Assembly (NCBI GenBank): GCA_028023455.1
Contig: JAQFVV010006200.1
Location: 2,284,738-2,348,737, forward strand
Reading direction: 5' to 3'
Origin: Epiperipatus broadwayi
Taxonomy: Eukaryota; Onychophora; Udeonychophora; Euonychophora; Peripatidae
Length of the DNA stretch: 64,000 bases
Shown here: piece by piece, positions 37,250-48,639 of the stretch
Layout of the letters: each line of letters opens with the position of its first letter
Position numbering within the stretch: position 1 is the stretch's first letter
Position numbers and translations under genes: made by a program
The notes under the pieces: model-generated
Database searches by the model: none
Told to the model about the DNA's origin: nothing
The model's input: only the letters and a program-made list of their open reading frames with translations

Positions 37250-37959
37250 GATTTATTTGAAGTTTTAATATAAAAAAATAAAACATATAAAAATAAAAAC
37301 AGCACCCTTGTTACCACAAGACTATCTCTTGAGCACAAATTAGAAATTTTGTTAATTAAAAAAAAAAAGGAAAAAAATTTACAAGATTTGAAATTTTATA
37401 TACACGTTATACATATATACAAGAAATATTTATATTACAGTATATACATCTACTGTATACGCTAAGAAAAGTTTGAATATAGATATATTTGTTCTTATTA
37501 TTTGTAGGGGTTTTGCTTCACATTGGATGTCTTAAGAAGTTTTCATTTAGGCCCCAGAAAATTAAACCAACACAGATGTTTTAAAAAATTGCAAATTTAA
37601 TCTATAAAACTTAACAAGGAAATGTGCCATAACCACCACATATGCATTCTGGGATTGCACAAGGTTTGAAAAATAAAAAAACAATGTAACTTTACAATAT
37701 GTTAGAAATTGTGAAAAATTCACATACAAACAAAGTCTATGTCCTTTGGCTGGGAAAGGATCCATTTTTTATTTTTTAAATTTTATATTAAAAAATTAAG
37801 CTTGACCAGCATACAACGTGTCATAAAAAAGATAAATACCTTTTATATATATATACCCAAAATCTTATATAAAGAATAATATATATATCCTCTCGTATTA
37901 TACACACAAACTAGGTATACATCTGTAAGAAAATAGCCCAGCTGTGCTGGATTTTAGCC
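37250..37959 (-). other. tob: Probable 3'UTR of tob
   Basis: The sequence after the tob stop is AU-rich, with no other recognisable gene. Candidate AATAAA polyadenylation signals on the minus strand are at 37773-37768 and 37257-37252, giving a 3'UTR of roughly 0.2 or 0.7 kb. TGTATATA motifs, which match the Pumilio site consensus UGUANAUA, occur on the minus strand near 37410-37420 and 37440-37448. In so AT-rich a sequence they may be chance. A 67-codon frame at 37562-37765 is not recognised as a gene. Confidence 0.4.
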
Positions 37960-38844
37960 TCAGTTGGCCATTAACAAGGGATATTGATTGAAATATGGTG
38001 GGGCATCCAAGAATGCTTTAGTAGTGTCATTAGTTAGGTAACTCAGATCCGAAAGGCCGTTTGCACCCTGGGGAAAGTTCTCCCCCAGGAAACTGTTATC
38101 CAGGAGCCACTGATGTCCATAGTAATCCAGCATGGGATTGGTTGCACGGGGTCGCGACATCTGCTGTAGCATGGAGCGTTGTTTGATATATTGGCTGAAC
38201 TCTGTGGGAGACATTCGCTGAGAATTTTTTTTGGCACTAGTTTTTAGTTTTGTCGAACCAAATTTAGTTTGTGCAAAAGTAGCTGTCGTAAATGTGAGAG
38301 GAACGGTTGTTTTTGGAATGAATGTAGAAACGGGACTAGTGGACTTTGAAGGAGGAGAGGGAGAAGGTCCATGCGGGCTAGTAGGACTCGCACTTAAATT
38401 GCTCATCGAGGACGATAGGGAGTCGATCGGCTTGAAACTTTGCGCTTCAGGATTGAAACTTCGAATAACTTCATGATCTAAATGTTCATCATTGTTTTCA
38501 TCAGTATAAAGTATTTTAACTGCGCCTTTTTCTCCAATCCTATAAGAAACTTCACCTGGATCTATCCATACGCTGAGTTCCGCAGGCAAGTTTCCGCGCA
38601 CATCGTCAATCTCCATACCACTCTCGCGAGCCGCTTCTTCGATCACAGGGTCTAGCTTATTACTTACACGTACACAACGGTAACCTGAACCTTTAAAAGG
38701 TTTATCAGGATACCAATGATCTTGGAATTTTTTCTTGAGTCCTCTTTCTAATTCTTCCCCAAATATATTGACCCGTCTCCGTGGCAGCTTATTATACAAA
38801 TATGAGATAATGAAATTTAGGGCTACTTGGATTTCGACGTGCAT
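37960..38844 (-). CDS. tob: Tob/BTG family anti-proliferative protein, Tob-type
   Basis: The 294-residue product matches Tob (Transducer of ErbB2) along most of its length. Residues 1-112 form the BTG/APRO domain: box A is around 43-57 ([15 protein letters not shown]) and box B around 90-107 ([17 protein letters not shown]). In the family this domain binds the Caf1/CNOT7 deadenylase of the CCR4-NOT complex and links mRNA decay to growth arrest, in cytoplasm and nucleus. Residues 142-172 are Ser/Pro-rich. The Tob-specific block [17 protein letters not shown] is at 182-199, and the C-terminus is MAN as in vertebrate Tob. The ATG at 38844-38842 is chosen because family proteins start M(H/Q)xEIQVALNF. 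The frame stays open upstream to 38979, but that stretch crosses a good splice acceptor and reads as intron. The CDS sits in a single exon, as in vertebrate TOB1. It is shorter than human TOB1 (345 aa) because the Gln/Pro-rich region is missing. I see no intact PAM2 motif. No frameshift or stop is present. Confidence 0.97.
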   Translation of the reverse strand: MHVEIQVALNFIISYLYNKLPRRRVNIFGEELERGLKKKFQDHWYPDKPFKGSGYRCVRVSNKLDPVIEEAARESGMEIDDVRGNLPAELSVWIDPGEVSYRIGEKGAVKILYTDENNDEHLDHEVIRSFNPEAQSFKPIDSLSSSMSNLSASPTSPHGPSPSPPSKSTSPVSTFIPKTTVPLTFTTATFAQTKFGSTKLKTSAKKNSQRMSPTEFSQYIKQRSMLQQMSRPRATNPMLDYYGHQWLLDNSFLGENFPQGANGLSDLSYLTNDTTKAFLDAPPYFNQYPLLMAN

Positions 38845-38893
38845 AGCGCTAGCTCTTTGGTTACAACAAATATTTATCAAATAATTTCGGGTT

Positions 38894-39401
38894 CTGAAAA
38901 AAAATACAAAATAAATCGGTATTAGAAAATAGGAGGGAGCAGGTCGCAAATAAAACAAACATACGCCAATTCCACACAACCATCAGGTATACGTATATTT
39001 AAAAACTTCTAAAATAATAACTAATGTAAATTTATAATGATTAAAAATAATAACTAAAATTATAAGTAAATAGAGAATAAACTAGTAGCAACAAATCTTC
39101 AGATTGATGTTAAATATGGCAGCCATTTTTAAAAAAAAAAATCCACGTAAAAATATTTTACTAAAAATAGTTTAACGTTTAAACGAATTATTTAAATAAT
39201 ATTTGTGAAGAAAATACAAATAGGATCAAAATTAATTAAAATAAAATTGTTACTAAAACTAAAAATCTTACAAATTGTGAAAAAAGAGATGACCTTGGCT
39301 TAATACCATATGGGACTCGCGATCAAAAATTTGTTTACACATTAGTTTAAAATTTTTAAATGAATAACTTTATTATAAAATAAAAATTAACGTTTACTTA
39401 C
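38894..39401 (-). other. tob: Predicted 5'UTR intron of tob
   Basis: On the minus strand a pyrimidine-rich tract ends in TTTTTTTTCAG at 38904-38894, 49 bases upstream of the tob ATG. A strong donor, AG|GTAAGT, lies at 39403-39396. Together they define a 508-bp AT-rich intron. An intron just upstream of a single coding exon fits Tob gene structure. A transcript would confirm it. Confidence 0.6.
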
Positions 39402-39600
39402 CTATAAATGCTGCTTAATGTACATGAGATGAAAAAAGGAATAAAAAATTAAATATATATATTATAAAAATATAAAAAAATAGTACTAAAAGATTCAGCG
39501 GACCACTGACTAGGCTCCACGGCCCACTCGGAACAAGAGACAAATATGCGCACCAGTTTGCTTTTAAAGAAGAGCGCTTGTTGTATCCTTCCGCAGTAAA
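39402..39600 (-). other. tob: Probable non-coding first exon of tob
   Basis: About 39490-39600 is clearly less AT-rich than its surroundings and lies directly upstream, on the minus strand, of the predicted donor at 39402. Short open frames here resemble no known protein. The transcription start is not determined; a TATAAT-like stretch lies around 39620-39640 on the minus strand. The upstream limit given is a guess. Confidence 0.4.
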
Positions 39601-39815
39601 GGCTCTCATAAAAAAAAAAAAAATTATAATTGAGTGATTAATACACAATCGATCATTCAAATATATAACAAAAATATTTATTATTTACAGATTAATCATA
39701 TGTTAGAATATTTATTTCATTATTAAATTTTAATTTAATTTTTACTAAAATAATAATGAATTGTTATATTATATTTAAAACCACATCACACAACATGGAA
39801 ATGTTAAGAACTGCT

Positions 39816-39834
39816 GATTGGCTAATAGCCAATC
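39816..39834. promoter_or_regulatory. Palindromic double CCAAT box upstream of tob
   Basis: ATTGG, seven bases, then CCAAT form a perfect 17-bp palindrome at 39817-39833. It lies about 220 bp upstream of the probable first exon. CCAAT boxes in either orientation bind NF-Y in animal promoters, so this is a plausible tob promoter element. That role is inferred from sequence and position only. Confidence 0.4.
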
Positions 39835-40649
39835 GGTTACAAACGTAAAATTTATTGAAACAAACTTTTGTAATGATTTTTTTTTTTTTTACTTCGGCCA
39901 ATTAATTGTTAGAATTACAAATCAATGTTTAAGCATTCTGCATTTAACCATTTTTATTTTTAATATAAAAGTAAATATTGTCTATACCCCTCCTCCTCCT
40001 CTTAGACATGTTTGTTTACAGAGAAATATGCATGGTCACTTACCTTTATCTTATCAATAAGTAATTTTAAATATTAAAAACTATTCATAATTATATATAT
40101 ATTCTTTTAGAAAGTATTTATTTCAAAATATCTTCAACAGTTTATACAATATATTGATAGATATGAAATAAATAAATTTGATAAACATTTATTTTAAAAA
40201 TGGGTTTATAAATAAATGCATCGATTAAATGACGCAAAATAAATTAAAAACTATAGATAAATCAAAAAACAGACATTATATATATATGAGTGTGAACGGA
40301 CGAATTACTGTTATAAATATATAAACGAAATTGGATTCACAATGCCACCGAATCTTAGAATCTGAAATAAATATTTGATTGGATCACAGAAAATAAGAAA
40401 TGTTCCAGAAAATGCACTGTTGTGTTTTCTATGCTTACACTCATAAAGTAATACTTCCGGATAGTGAATAAATGAGATTCAAACAAAAACTAATGTTAAC
40501 CCATTTATTATATCCATTTGCATCAACAATATATATATATAAAGTTTATTAAAAGAGTTCGCCTTCTTATGGTTAATGGAATTACCACTTTTTTTTTTAA
40601 GTTAATAGCTGTGACAACGAAGGTTTGGAAAAATATTTGACTCCTTTTA

Positions 40650-41045
40650 TAAAACCTGACACTTCCCGTCGTTCTTACTCATTTCAAATATCTGTATTTA
40701 TCACTAGCCTTCCTGCTCTGAAGATGAACATGCTTAATTGCATTCCAGCAAATAGTAGACAATCTACTTGACTTCCAGAATAATTTCAGATTATGAATTA
40801 TTGTTATAATGGCAGAATTACAACTAGTATTTGAAGAAATAGTATGACTCTCATAAAACTTGACACATCCAGACATGTTGCTCACATCATGTAGGATATT
40901 TGCCGCTAGAAGCTTCTTGATCTGAGTATGAGCATGCCTGACCAAATAGTAGACAATACATGCCTATCAAAATAATTGCAGATTGTGAATTATTGTTACA
41001 ATGTAACCCAGTAATCTTATTATTTGAATTGTCATCACCTGTTAT
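40650..41045 (+). repeat. Tandem duplication, unit about 200 bp
   Basis: AAAACCTGACAC (40651) recurs as AAAACTTGACAC (40855), AAATAGTAGACAAT at 40750 recurs at 40944, and CAGATTATGAATTATTGTTA at about 40788 recurs as CAGATTGTGAATTATTGTTA at about 40979. An 88-codon minus-strand frame at 40679-40945 crosses the repeat and is not recognised. Confidence 0.75.
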
Positions 41046-43299
41046 CTGATCACTCTTAAATGAACCTCTGTTTTATAGTTAGATCCTATTCCTCACTAGG
41101 AACAATCAGATTCAGTAATGTAGTTATACGATTGGTCCCTTTATGTTTAATGACTATTTCCTTTTCTTTAATTTTTGTTTCATTGGTCAGGTATATTGTA
41201 TACTGATTCAAGATCTTGATAGCTTTATATTTTGAGAAGGTCCATTATTTGAGACTAAGCTTAAAATGAGTCCACAACATATTCATTCTTAATATGGAAT
41301 AATTTGTGAAGGTATTCTAAATTGTGTGAGAGAGCATGCAATAAAAACTTGAAATATTATAAAAAAATTTGTTTTAGTTTTGATATTTATGTATATATCT
41401 AACTTGTTGATGTATGAGAGTTAATTATTTTAAGAAGAAATTGTAAACATCAGAACTTATTTAAATTAATGTTATAGCTGTATTATGTTAATAAAATAGT
41501 AAACAATGAAAATTTTCTAGCTTGATTTGGTACCCTATTGTCTTAATCATTAAATTTGCGCTTTGCTAGATTTAAAAATATATACTCATATATAGAGATA
41601 TAACATTAATTAATGAGCTGCCATCTGTCCACATAAGAACAGTAAACATTTTACTCATAATTTTATTTTTATTGTGATAAATTTGGAGCTCTCATTTAAT
41701 TTCAACTTAAATATTGTTATATCAATTAAGACAGTGTTTCTTAACCTGGGGTGAAACATTTCCAGAGGTGCGAGAGAAGTATCTTACTTTTAGATGTGTG
41801 ATATAAAATTTAAAGCTATCTTATGCTATATATAATTATATCATAATAACATAATAATTTTTAATATAAAATTATATTTAAAATTTATTAAATGAATCAA
41901 ATCTTATATAATGTGACAAGAAAACTAAAAAACTATATTTTAAAAGTAGGATATATTTTAGAATAAAATACTGTATTGAAATAAAAACTTCTGTATCCAA
42001 AAAAAGAACGAATAAAAAATTGTTACATACTCTGAGTATGAATGGTAATAAGGTAGTTTGATGCAGAAACAAATGTTACTGACATTAAACAGTGATTAAA
42101 GTCCATACCGAGTATGATCAATTGATTACACAAATGTAAATTTTATTTTCTCAAACATTTTGAAAAATTGTTATTTTTTATACAGTCTAGAAATTTTTCT
42201 TTCAGGCAATTGACTAATATCAGCCTGATAACTATCCAATAATGGTCACTAAAGGTTAAAAAATCATTCAAACCATCATCTGAAAACTGATGAACCTGAT
42301 AAATACTATTGTCTCCTTCACTATTCTTCTATTAAAATTTGTAGAAGAGGTTTTTCTTGTACAGTGAGCAATTTAAAATCTATTTTAACTATAATAATGG
42401 AAGAAGTCTATGATAAATTAGAAGATTCATAATAAGAAGTCATAGATAATTAGAACTACAAATATGGAATTTATATATCAAAATGATAGTAGGTTTAAAT
42501 GAAAACAAAAATAGTAGAAATTATAAATAAATAAAAAAATTGAAATGATGCAGAATATTAAAAAAATTTAATGAGAAAAAAGGAGTATGTCCATGATTCA
42601 AAACTTTATACTGGTAATATATATATATTTAAAACATATTTGTAAATATAAAAAAAACATGGGTATAAAATACAAATATTATGAATAAATTAAAAGGAAT
42701 GTTTTACAATACATATTAGAAAATGAAATCTGATTTTTATTGTGTAAAATTAAATTTATTTATTTATTTAGCATATAGTGTCAGCACATTAAAATTTAAC
42801 ACTAACAGGAAGGCAAGCTACTGCTTTGTACAAAAAAACAACTCCTTGTTATGGGGTGTATGATTCGCCATCAGAACTTCAAATCATAAGATGCAGGATT
42901 CATCATCAACTAATGTCATAAATGTATTAGAGTTCCTGTTGATTGCAAATGGCAGTAATAAAAAACTTTTGACTGCTTTACTTTGCTGATTTGTTCTGAA
43001 AGATAAGTTAAAGTGTTATATAATCATCTAGAAAATGTTCTTACGCTGGAGAATATTTGCTTAATGAGTGGATGAGTAAAGAGAGTTGGATCATAGAGAG
43101 AGAGATTTAATTGGATTTTGAAAGATCAAGAAAAATATTGCTAATGTTTGGAAAGTGATTCGATATGCCATTTTAAATATAAAAGGAAACAATATCTTTT
43201 GTGTGTATATGTTTACTGCAATGAGACTTTAAAACTAAGTCATACCAGTAAGATTAGTTGGATTTTAGGAAGTTTGCTATTAAAAAAATTTTCAATTTA
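41046..43299. other. AT-rich stretch, with one possible hAT end
   Basis: CAGTGTTTCTTAACCTGGGG at 41732 resembles a hAT-type terminal repeat, but I find no matching right end. The rest shows no coding signal. Confidence 0.4.
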
Positions 43300-43499
43300 A
43301 GTAAGAGAGTAATTTATTTGAGAAAGAGGGTAATGTTTGAGGTGTAGAGTAAGAGGAGCAAGTGTTTATTAATCGCCATTTTTTAAAAAAAAAGTTGTTT
43401 TTTTTTCATTTTGTATAAAGAGGTTTGAAGAGAGTAGTAGAAAAGTCATAAATTTAAATATAGAGTAGGGGAATTGAAAAACAAGGAAATATAGATTAC

Positions 43500-44226
43500 A
43501 TTTGTATCCCATGCTTTGGTAAAGTATATAGTATGTGATAAGGTTTTCCATTTGAAATGCTTAAATAATATTAGGGTGGATGTAAAAAGTATATGTTTGT
43601 GTAGATCATGTATAAATGTGATAAAAGAGGTGAAGATGGTTTCTAAGTGTAGATACTTTAAAGAAAAAGTCAGGAGAAATGGAGGAACATGTAGCTAAGA
43701 AAGATAGAATAGAGTATCTATTTAATGGGATGACAAAATAAGTAGTGTAATAGAGATAGTTAGGCAAAGAATATGTAAGATAGAGGAAGAGGTAAAGATT
43801 ATAGAAGTAAAATTAAAAGTGTTAGACATAAAGTGTGAGAAGGAATTAATAAATGGAACAATAAGGAAGAAGTAGATAAGGAAGTCCAGAAGGTGAAAGA
43901 GAATGTTATGGATGAAGTAGGGAAAGTAAACTATGAGTCAATCTTGATGGGACTCACTAATTAGAGGATGTGATGTAATTGCAAGGGAAAATAGAAATAG
44001 GTTTGTAAGAGTATGTTTGCCTAAAGCTAGAATTAGAGCTGTTATAGATAAGATAAAGAAACAAGGAAGTAGAAATGTTTATATTATGGTAGGGACAAAT
44101 AATTTGTCAGAGCCATCAGAAAGAGTAATGGATGAATACAAAGAATTGATTAGTAATTTAAATAAGGTTAAAGGAAGAGTAGAAGTAATTGGATTATTAT
44201 TAAGATTCAACAATAGATATATATAA
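43500..44226 (+). pseudogene. LINE-A ORF1 remnant: PHD finger and esterase
   Basis: Two frames carry the zinc-finger halves (C-x2-C in one frame, H-x2-C and C-x2-C in the next), so one frameshift lies inside the finger. The esterase piece has the GTNNL block that replaces GTND in SGNH hydrolases. The catalytic Ser block is not visible. In CR1-type elements this ORF makes an RNA-binding or lipid-associated accessory protein; here it is dead. Confidence 0.65.
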
Positions 44227-45489
44227 GATAGGGTATGTCCTATAAATGAGAGAATGAAAACATTGTGTCATGATTATGGATATGTGAGATTTTTTCTTTG
44301 GAAAGAGGGAGTTATATAGTAAAGATGGATTGCACTTAGAAAAACAAGGAAGTGAAGTTTTAGGGAGTTTGATTTATAAAGAATATAGTTTGGGAAATGT
44401 GTGGGGTTTTAAGTGGCAGTGTTATCAGAAAGAAGAAGAATGAACTGGATGTAAGAAATAATCAAAGGTTAGCTAATTTAGATATAAATGTAGATGTGGA
44501 AAGGGAATGGGTCTGTAAAATTAATAGTAAGCAAATTATTTATAAATGTAATGGAGAAGAAAGAATCAAAATAATTTATAAAAGAGTAGTTAGGAAAGAA
44601 GAAATTGTTAAAATTGTGTATCTGAATATGCAAGTTGGTAGGAGACCAGAAAAGTGTCTGGAATTAAAACAAAGCAGTTAAAAATGAAGGGCTTGAGATA
44701 ATAGCAATAGGGTAAACACATCTAAGAGAAGAAAAAGAACCTATACTGGAAGATTTGGTGTGGTAGGGTATAAATAGAAAAGAAAAAGAAAAAAGGGTTG
44801 GTGATATAGGAGTTATGTCAAAAAATATTTAAATACTGTAAATTGTCAAGAATATTTGTGGTTTAAGATAAGGTTAGGAAGACAAGAATGGATGGTGGCT
44901 ATAATGTATATGGCTACTGTAGATAGTCAAACTATAATGGAGTGAAACAGTAGCACATATGAATGCCAAGTTCAGGATATACAGAGTTTCAAAAAAGGGG
45001 GTAATGGTTATAGGGGATATGAATGGGTATATTGAAGAAATTGATGATGTGAATAACAAGAATGGACAGCTTTTAAAAACAATTTTGTTACAGAATGAAT
45101 TTGAGCATTGGAAATTTAGCAAATATTTATGAGGGGTAATACACATGGTCTATAAATAATACATTTCACACAATATATTATGCATTAGTAGAGAAAGAAG
45201 GAATGAATAAGTATGGAAAGTAAGATGTTTGATAATGAAGAAAGAGTATGTAATGGTGATCATAATTCTTTTATAAAAGTAATAGTTAGTAATGTAATGG
45301 AAAATAGTAAAAATAGAAAGGATAGTGAAAAATATGGATGGAGGATGAATAATAAAAATAAGTTAGAATAATATAAAATAAAAATTGAAGAAATCATTGA
45401 AGAGTTTGTTGGGGGTGAATATAAGGACTGGTTTGATGAAGTAGACAAAATGGTAAATAGGACTTTAGGTGTGAATATTCAGAAGAAGA

Positions 45490-46253
45490 ATATATAGGGT
45501 ATATGAGCACAGACTTTCACAAGACCCACCACTCTCCACTCTATCTCATAACACTGATACACTTAAATACATATATGTCAAAAAGATAATCACCAATATC
45601 CATACTTCATGCTAAACCAGCAATCATCAGTTGGTCCAGATTATCATCTCTACACATATATGCAATAAGTGCTCCGATGTATATTAAGATAGCCAATCTT
45701 CATACTTTAATGGACAGGCTTCAATCCACTCCATACCCCAACTCTCCAACCATCCATCCAATTTTTATCATCTCTACATATATATGCAATAAGTGCTCAG
45801 ATATATATTAATAGAGATAATCTTTGTATTTTAATGGACAGGCTTCAATCCATTCCACACTCCAACTCTTTAACTATTCATCCATTTTGATTGAAGAGTT
45901 GAAGTATGGAGTGGATTGAAGATTGGCTATCTTAATATATATCTGAGCACTTATTGCATATATGTGTAGAGCTCCAATTGGATGGACAGTTGAAGAGTTG
46001 GAGTATGGAGTGTATTGAAGCCTGTCTATTAAAGTATGAAGATTGGCTATCTTAATATATATCTGAGCACTTATTGCATATATGTGTAGAGATGATAATC
46101 TGGACCCACTGATGATTGCTGGTTTAGCATGAAATATGTCTATTGGTGATTATTTATCTTTTCAATATATATGTATTCAAGGGTATCAGTGTTATGAGAT
46201 AGAGTAAAAAGTGGTGGGTCATGTGAAAGTCTGTGCTCATATACCCTATATAT
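45490..46253. mobile_element. Nested palindromic foldback element inside LINE-A
   Basis: Long inverted arms (45490-45887 and 45888-46253) start with TATATAGGGTATATGAGCAC and end with its complement. Each arm contains two copies of a unit of about 110 bp (GGACAGGCTTCAATCCA..., ATATGCAATAAGTGCTC...), so the structure is a palindrome of tandem repeats. A hammerhead-like motif is on the plus strand at 46109-46140 and, mutated, on the minus strand at 45630-45605. There is no coding content. It splits LINE-A ORF2. Confidence 0.8.
46102..46147 (+). ncRNA. Hammerhead-ribozyme-like motif in the nested palindrome
   Basis: CTGATGA at 46109-46115, a four-base-pair hairpin (TGCT 46117-46120 / AGCA 46126-46129), GAA at 46131-46133, a weak helix III (AT/GT 46134-46139) and C at 46140, giving GTC. 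A U-U pair (46116/46130) opens helix II. Helix I is short and interrupted. Unproven. Confidence 0.3.
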
Positions 46254-48639
46254 TACATATATTGATACAGGTATATAATAAGCCTGTATTTCAGAAGAAT
46301 AATAGAAAAATGAGAATTAGTACAAATGTAAAAGAGGGGAAAACATGCACAGAATAAACATGTGCTATTAAAAACGAAAAAAGTGAAAAGATATTAATGT
46401 TAAATGGGAAAACTATTTTTTAAAAAAAGAAGTTGACTAAAATAGATAATTATATAGAGAGAATGAAATTAAATAGTAAATTATTGGAAGATATTAATAA
46501 AATTGGACGAGATGAGAGAAAAAAAATTTGTAAATATATTAAAAGAATATATGGAAGAGAGAAACAATATTACTAAATGATGAGGAAAAAGAGTGTAGTT
46601 CTAAAGAAGAATTAGAGACAATCTTAAATAAGTATGTAATGGATATAAAAAAAATGTTAGATGTGAGGACAGAGAGATAAGAAAATAAAAGTATATAGTA
46701 ATGGAAATATTAGTTTTACAGAAAATGAATTGAATGAGGCAAGAAAGAAATTGAAAAGTAGAAAGGCAACAGGTTTAGCAGTATAGGCAGCAGAGATGGT
46801 GATGAATTTGGGAAATAGGGCAAATGTTTTAATGAGATGGCACAAAAGACAGAAGTTCCAGATGGCTGGGATAATACAAGAGTAAGGCTATTATTTAAAA
46901 AAAGGGTATTGACCATAGAAAGTTAATCAATGATAGGCATATAGAAGATAGTTTATTTGTAATCACACAACTTATAGATATGAGCAGGAATACATGTAGA
47001 CAGATACATATGGTTTTTATACATATAAAGAAGGTATATGATAGACTAAATAGAAATAGATTATGGATAAGTTTAGTAAATTTGAAATGAATGGAGCATT
47101 AGTGGATCTTAGTAAGAGATTGTATGAAAATAATTATTTATTTATTTTTATACATATCAATTAGGAAATATACAGAATCAGTTAGAATTAAAAATGGGAT
47201 GGGATTAAGGCAAGAATGCCCTATGCCACCTAATTTTGTTTTGGTTATATTTGAGAGAAATGGAGAGAACAATAGAAAGATTAGGAAGAGGGGTAAAGAT
47301 ACCATTGATATATGGCAAGGGAGTGTATATATTATCAAGTCTTTTATTTGCTGATACGTTTTTCTGCACACAAAGTAGGGAAGATATTAAAGTTATATTG
47401 AAGACATGCACAAGGATGGGTAAAGAGATGGGGATTAAATTTAATGAAGAAAATCAAAGGTAATGATCACAAATGCTGGAAAAAGACAAGAGAATGAATT
47501 TTTATTGGGGGATATAAAGTTAAATGTGGTGAATATGTATAATTATTTGGGAATCATCTTAAGTAATCAGAGAAAATGCTTGGATAAATGCAAAAAAAAT
47601 TTGATAAATGAAGCAAAGAAAAGAAGGGGCTGATAAAGTGTTTTCATAAAATAAATATGATGTAGTAAGAATTGTATGAAAGGAAGTGACAGTAGCAGGG
47701 TTAACTTATAGTAATGAAGTACTATGTGTTAGTAAAGGGTTATTGATGCAGATGATGACAATTCAAGAAGAAATTGGATGGACATATTTTTGTATGAGAG
47801 ATGCAATATGCAAAATGAAAATGTTTGGTAGATTGCAATTTATGAATAGTAAAAAAAATAGCCAAAATAGTATATAATTTGTACAAGTAAAAGACAGGCA
47901 GTAAGATGGGCAAGAAAAGTAGTATGGTATGCAGAAGATTTAGGTAAAGACTTTCTGTCAGTATACTTGTACAAAAGATGGGTTGATTGTGTTAGGAGAA
48001 TTGTTGAGGGTTATAGTGTCAAAGAATGGGATAGAAGAATAGATGAATTAATAAAAAAAATAGAGAGTTGGAGAGTGGGGAAATAGTATGAAGAGTAAAA
48101 AGACTTTAAATATATATAGAAGTAAACAGAAAATTGGGTGTGAGTTAATTTATGATAACAGCAAGGAAAGTAGTTTATTGTTTAAGGCTTGAACAGGATA
48201 TTAGCAACAAGGAAATATACATGTAAATGGAGGAATGTGGGTGCAAGTTATGTAAGGAAGGCATAGAAAATATTAGGCATCTGTTAATTGAATGTAAATT
48301 TTTACAAGCAGAAAGAGTACAAACAATGAAGTTGTGGGAGAATAAATATAAAAAAAAGTGATTATACAGAAAATGGGTTCTTGGTTTTTATGCTGGATTT
48401 GGAAAAAGATAAGGGGGATCTAGATATAAAGGTCATAAAGTGGACAAAGATGACATTGTGGAAATGGAATAAAACAGGATAGAAAAGAATATGGGAAAAA
48501 CTTAGGGTGGGAAATAGAAAGGAAATACAAAGTGGCTAGCACACTCCTGAGTATAGTGGCTGAGAGATTCCTGACTCCAATAAAGGAGAAACCATATCGC
48601 ATCACTTCGCAACAATTCTTAACTATTCAAGAGCCAACT

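Larger units (their letters stand above)
44560..48310 (+). pseudogene. LINE-A ORF2 remnant: APE endonuclease, reverse transcriptase, Cys/His end
   Basis: The endonuclease occupies about 44600-45480, where the palindrome interrupts it, and the reverse transcriptase about 46420-47600. The catalytic YADD box has become FADT. The CCHC-like end at 48240-48300 keeps its Cys pairs. The copy at 13285-15188 has the same domains in the same order from the reverse transcriptase on, so the two share a source. Confidence 0.75.
43300..48620 (+). mobile_element. LINE with PHD/esterase ORF1 and APE-RT ORF2 (LINE-A, long copy)
   Basis: A broken but nearly complete non-LTR element. ORF1 remnants are a PHD-like zinc finger (CIPC, then FHLKCLN and CRSCINVI; 43505-43620) and an SGNH esterase (YIMVGTNNLSEPSERVMDEY; 44017-44226), a pair known from CR1/L2-clade ORF1. 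ORF2 remnants are an APE endonuclease start (VYLNMQVG near 44614, IAIGETHLREE near 44700, GDMNG near 45017), a reverse transcriptase (RKATGLA near 46760, GLRQECP near 47203, LLFADTFFC near 47345) and a C-terminal CKLCKEGIENIRHLLIECK (near 48240-48300). The 3' end near 48620 reads GACTCCAATAAAGGAGAAACC. It has many frameshifts and stops. A 764-bp palindrome interrupts it. The 5' limit is approximate. Confidence 0.85.

Noticed and set aside
38845-38979. N-terminal extension of the tob frame by 45 residues
   Set aside because: It crosses a good splice acceptor at 38894; the family start is at 38844, and the extension is hydrophobic intron-like sequence.
40679-40945. 88-codon minus-strand frame as a gene
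   Set aside because: It spans a tandem duplication and has no resemblance to a protein family.
41732-41790. A complete hAT element starting at CAGTGTTTCTTAACC
   Set aside because: No matching right terminus or 8-bp duplication was found nearby.
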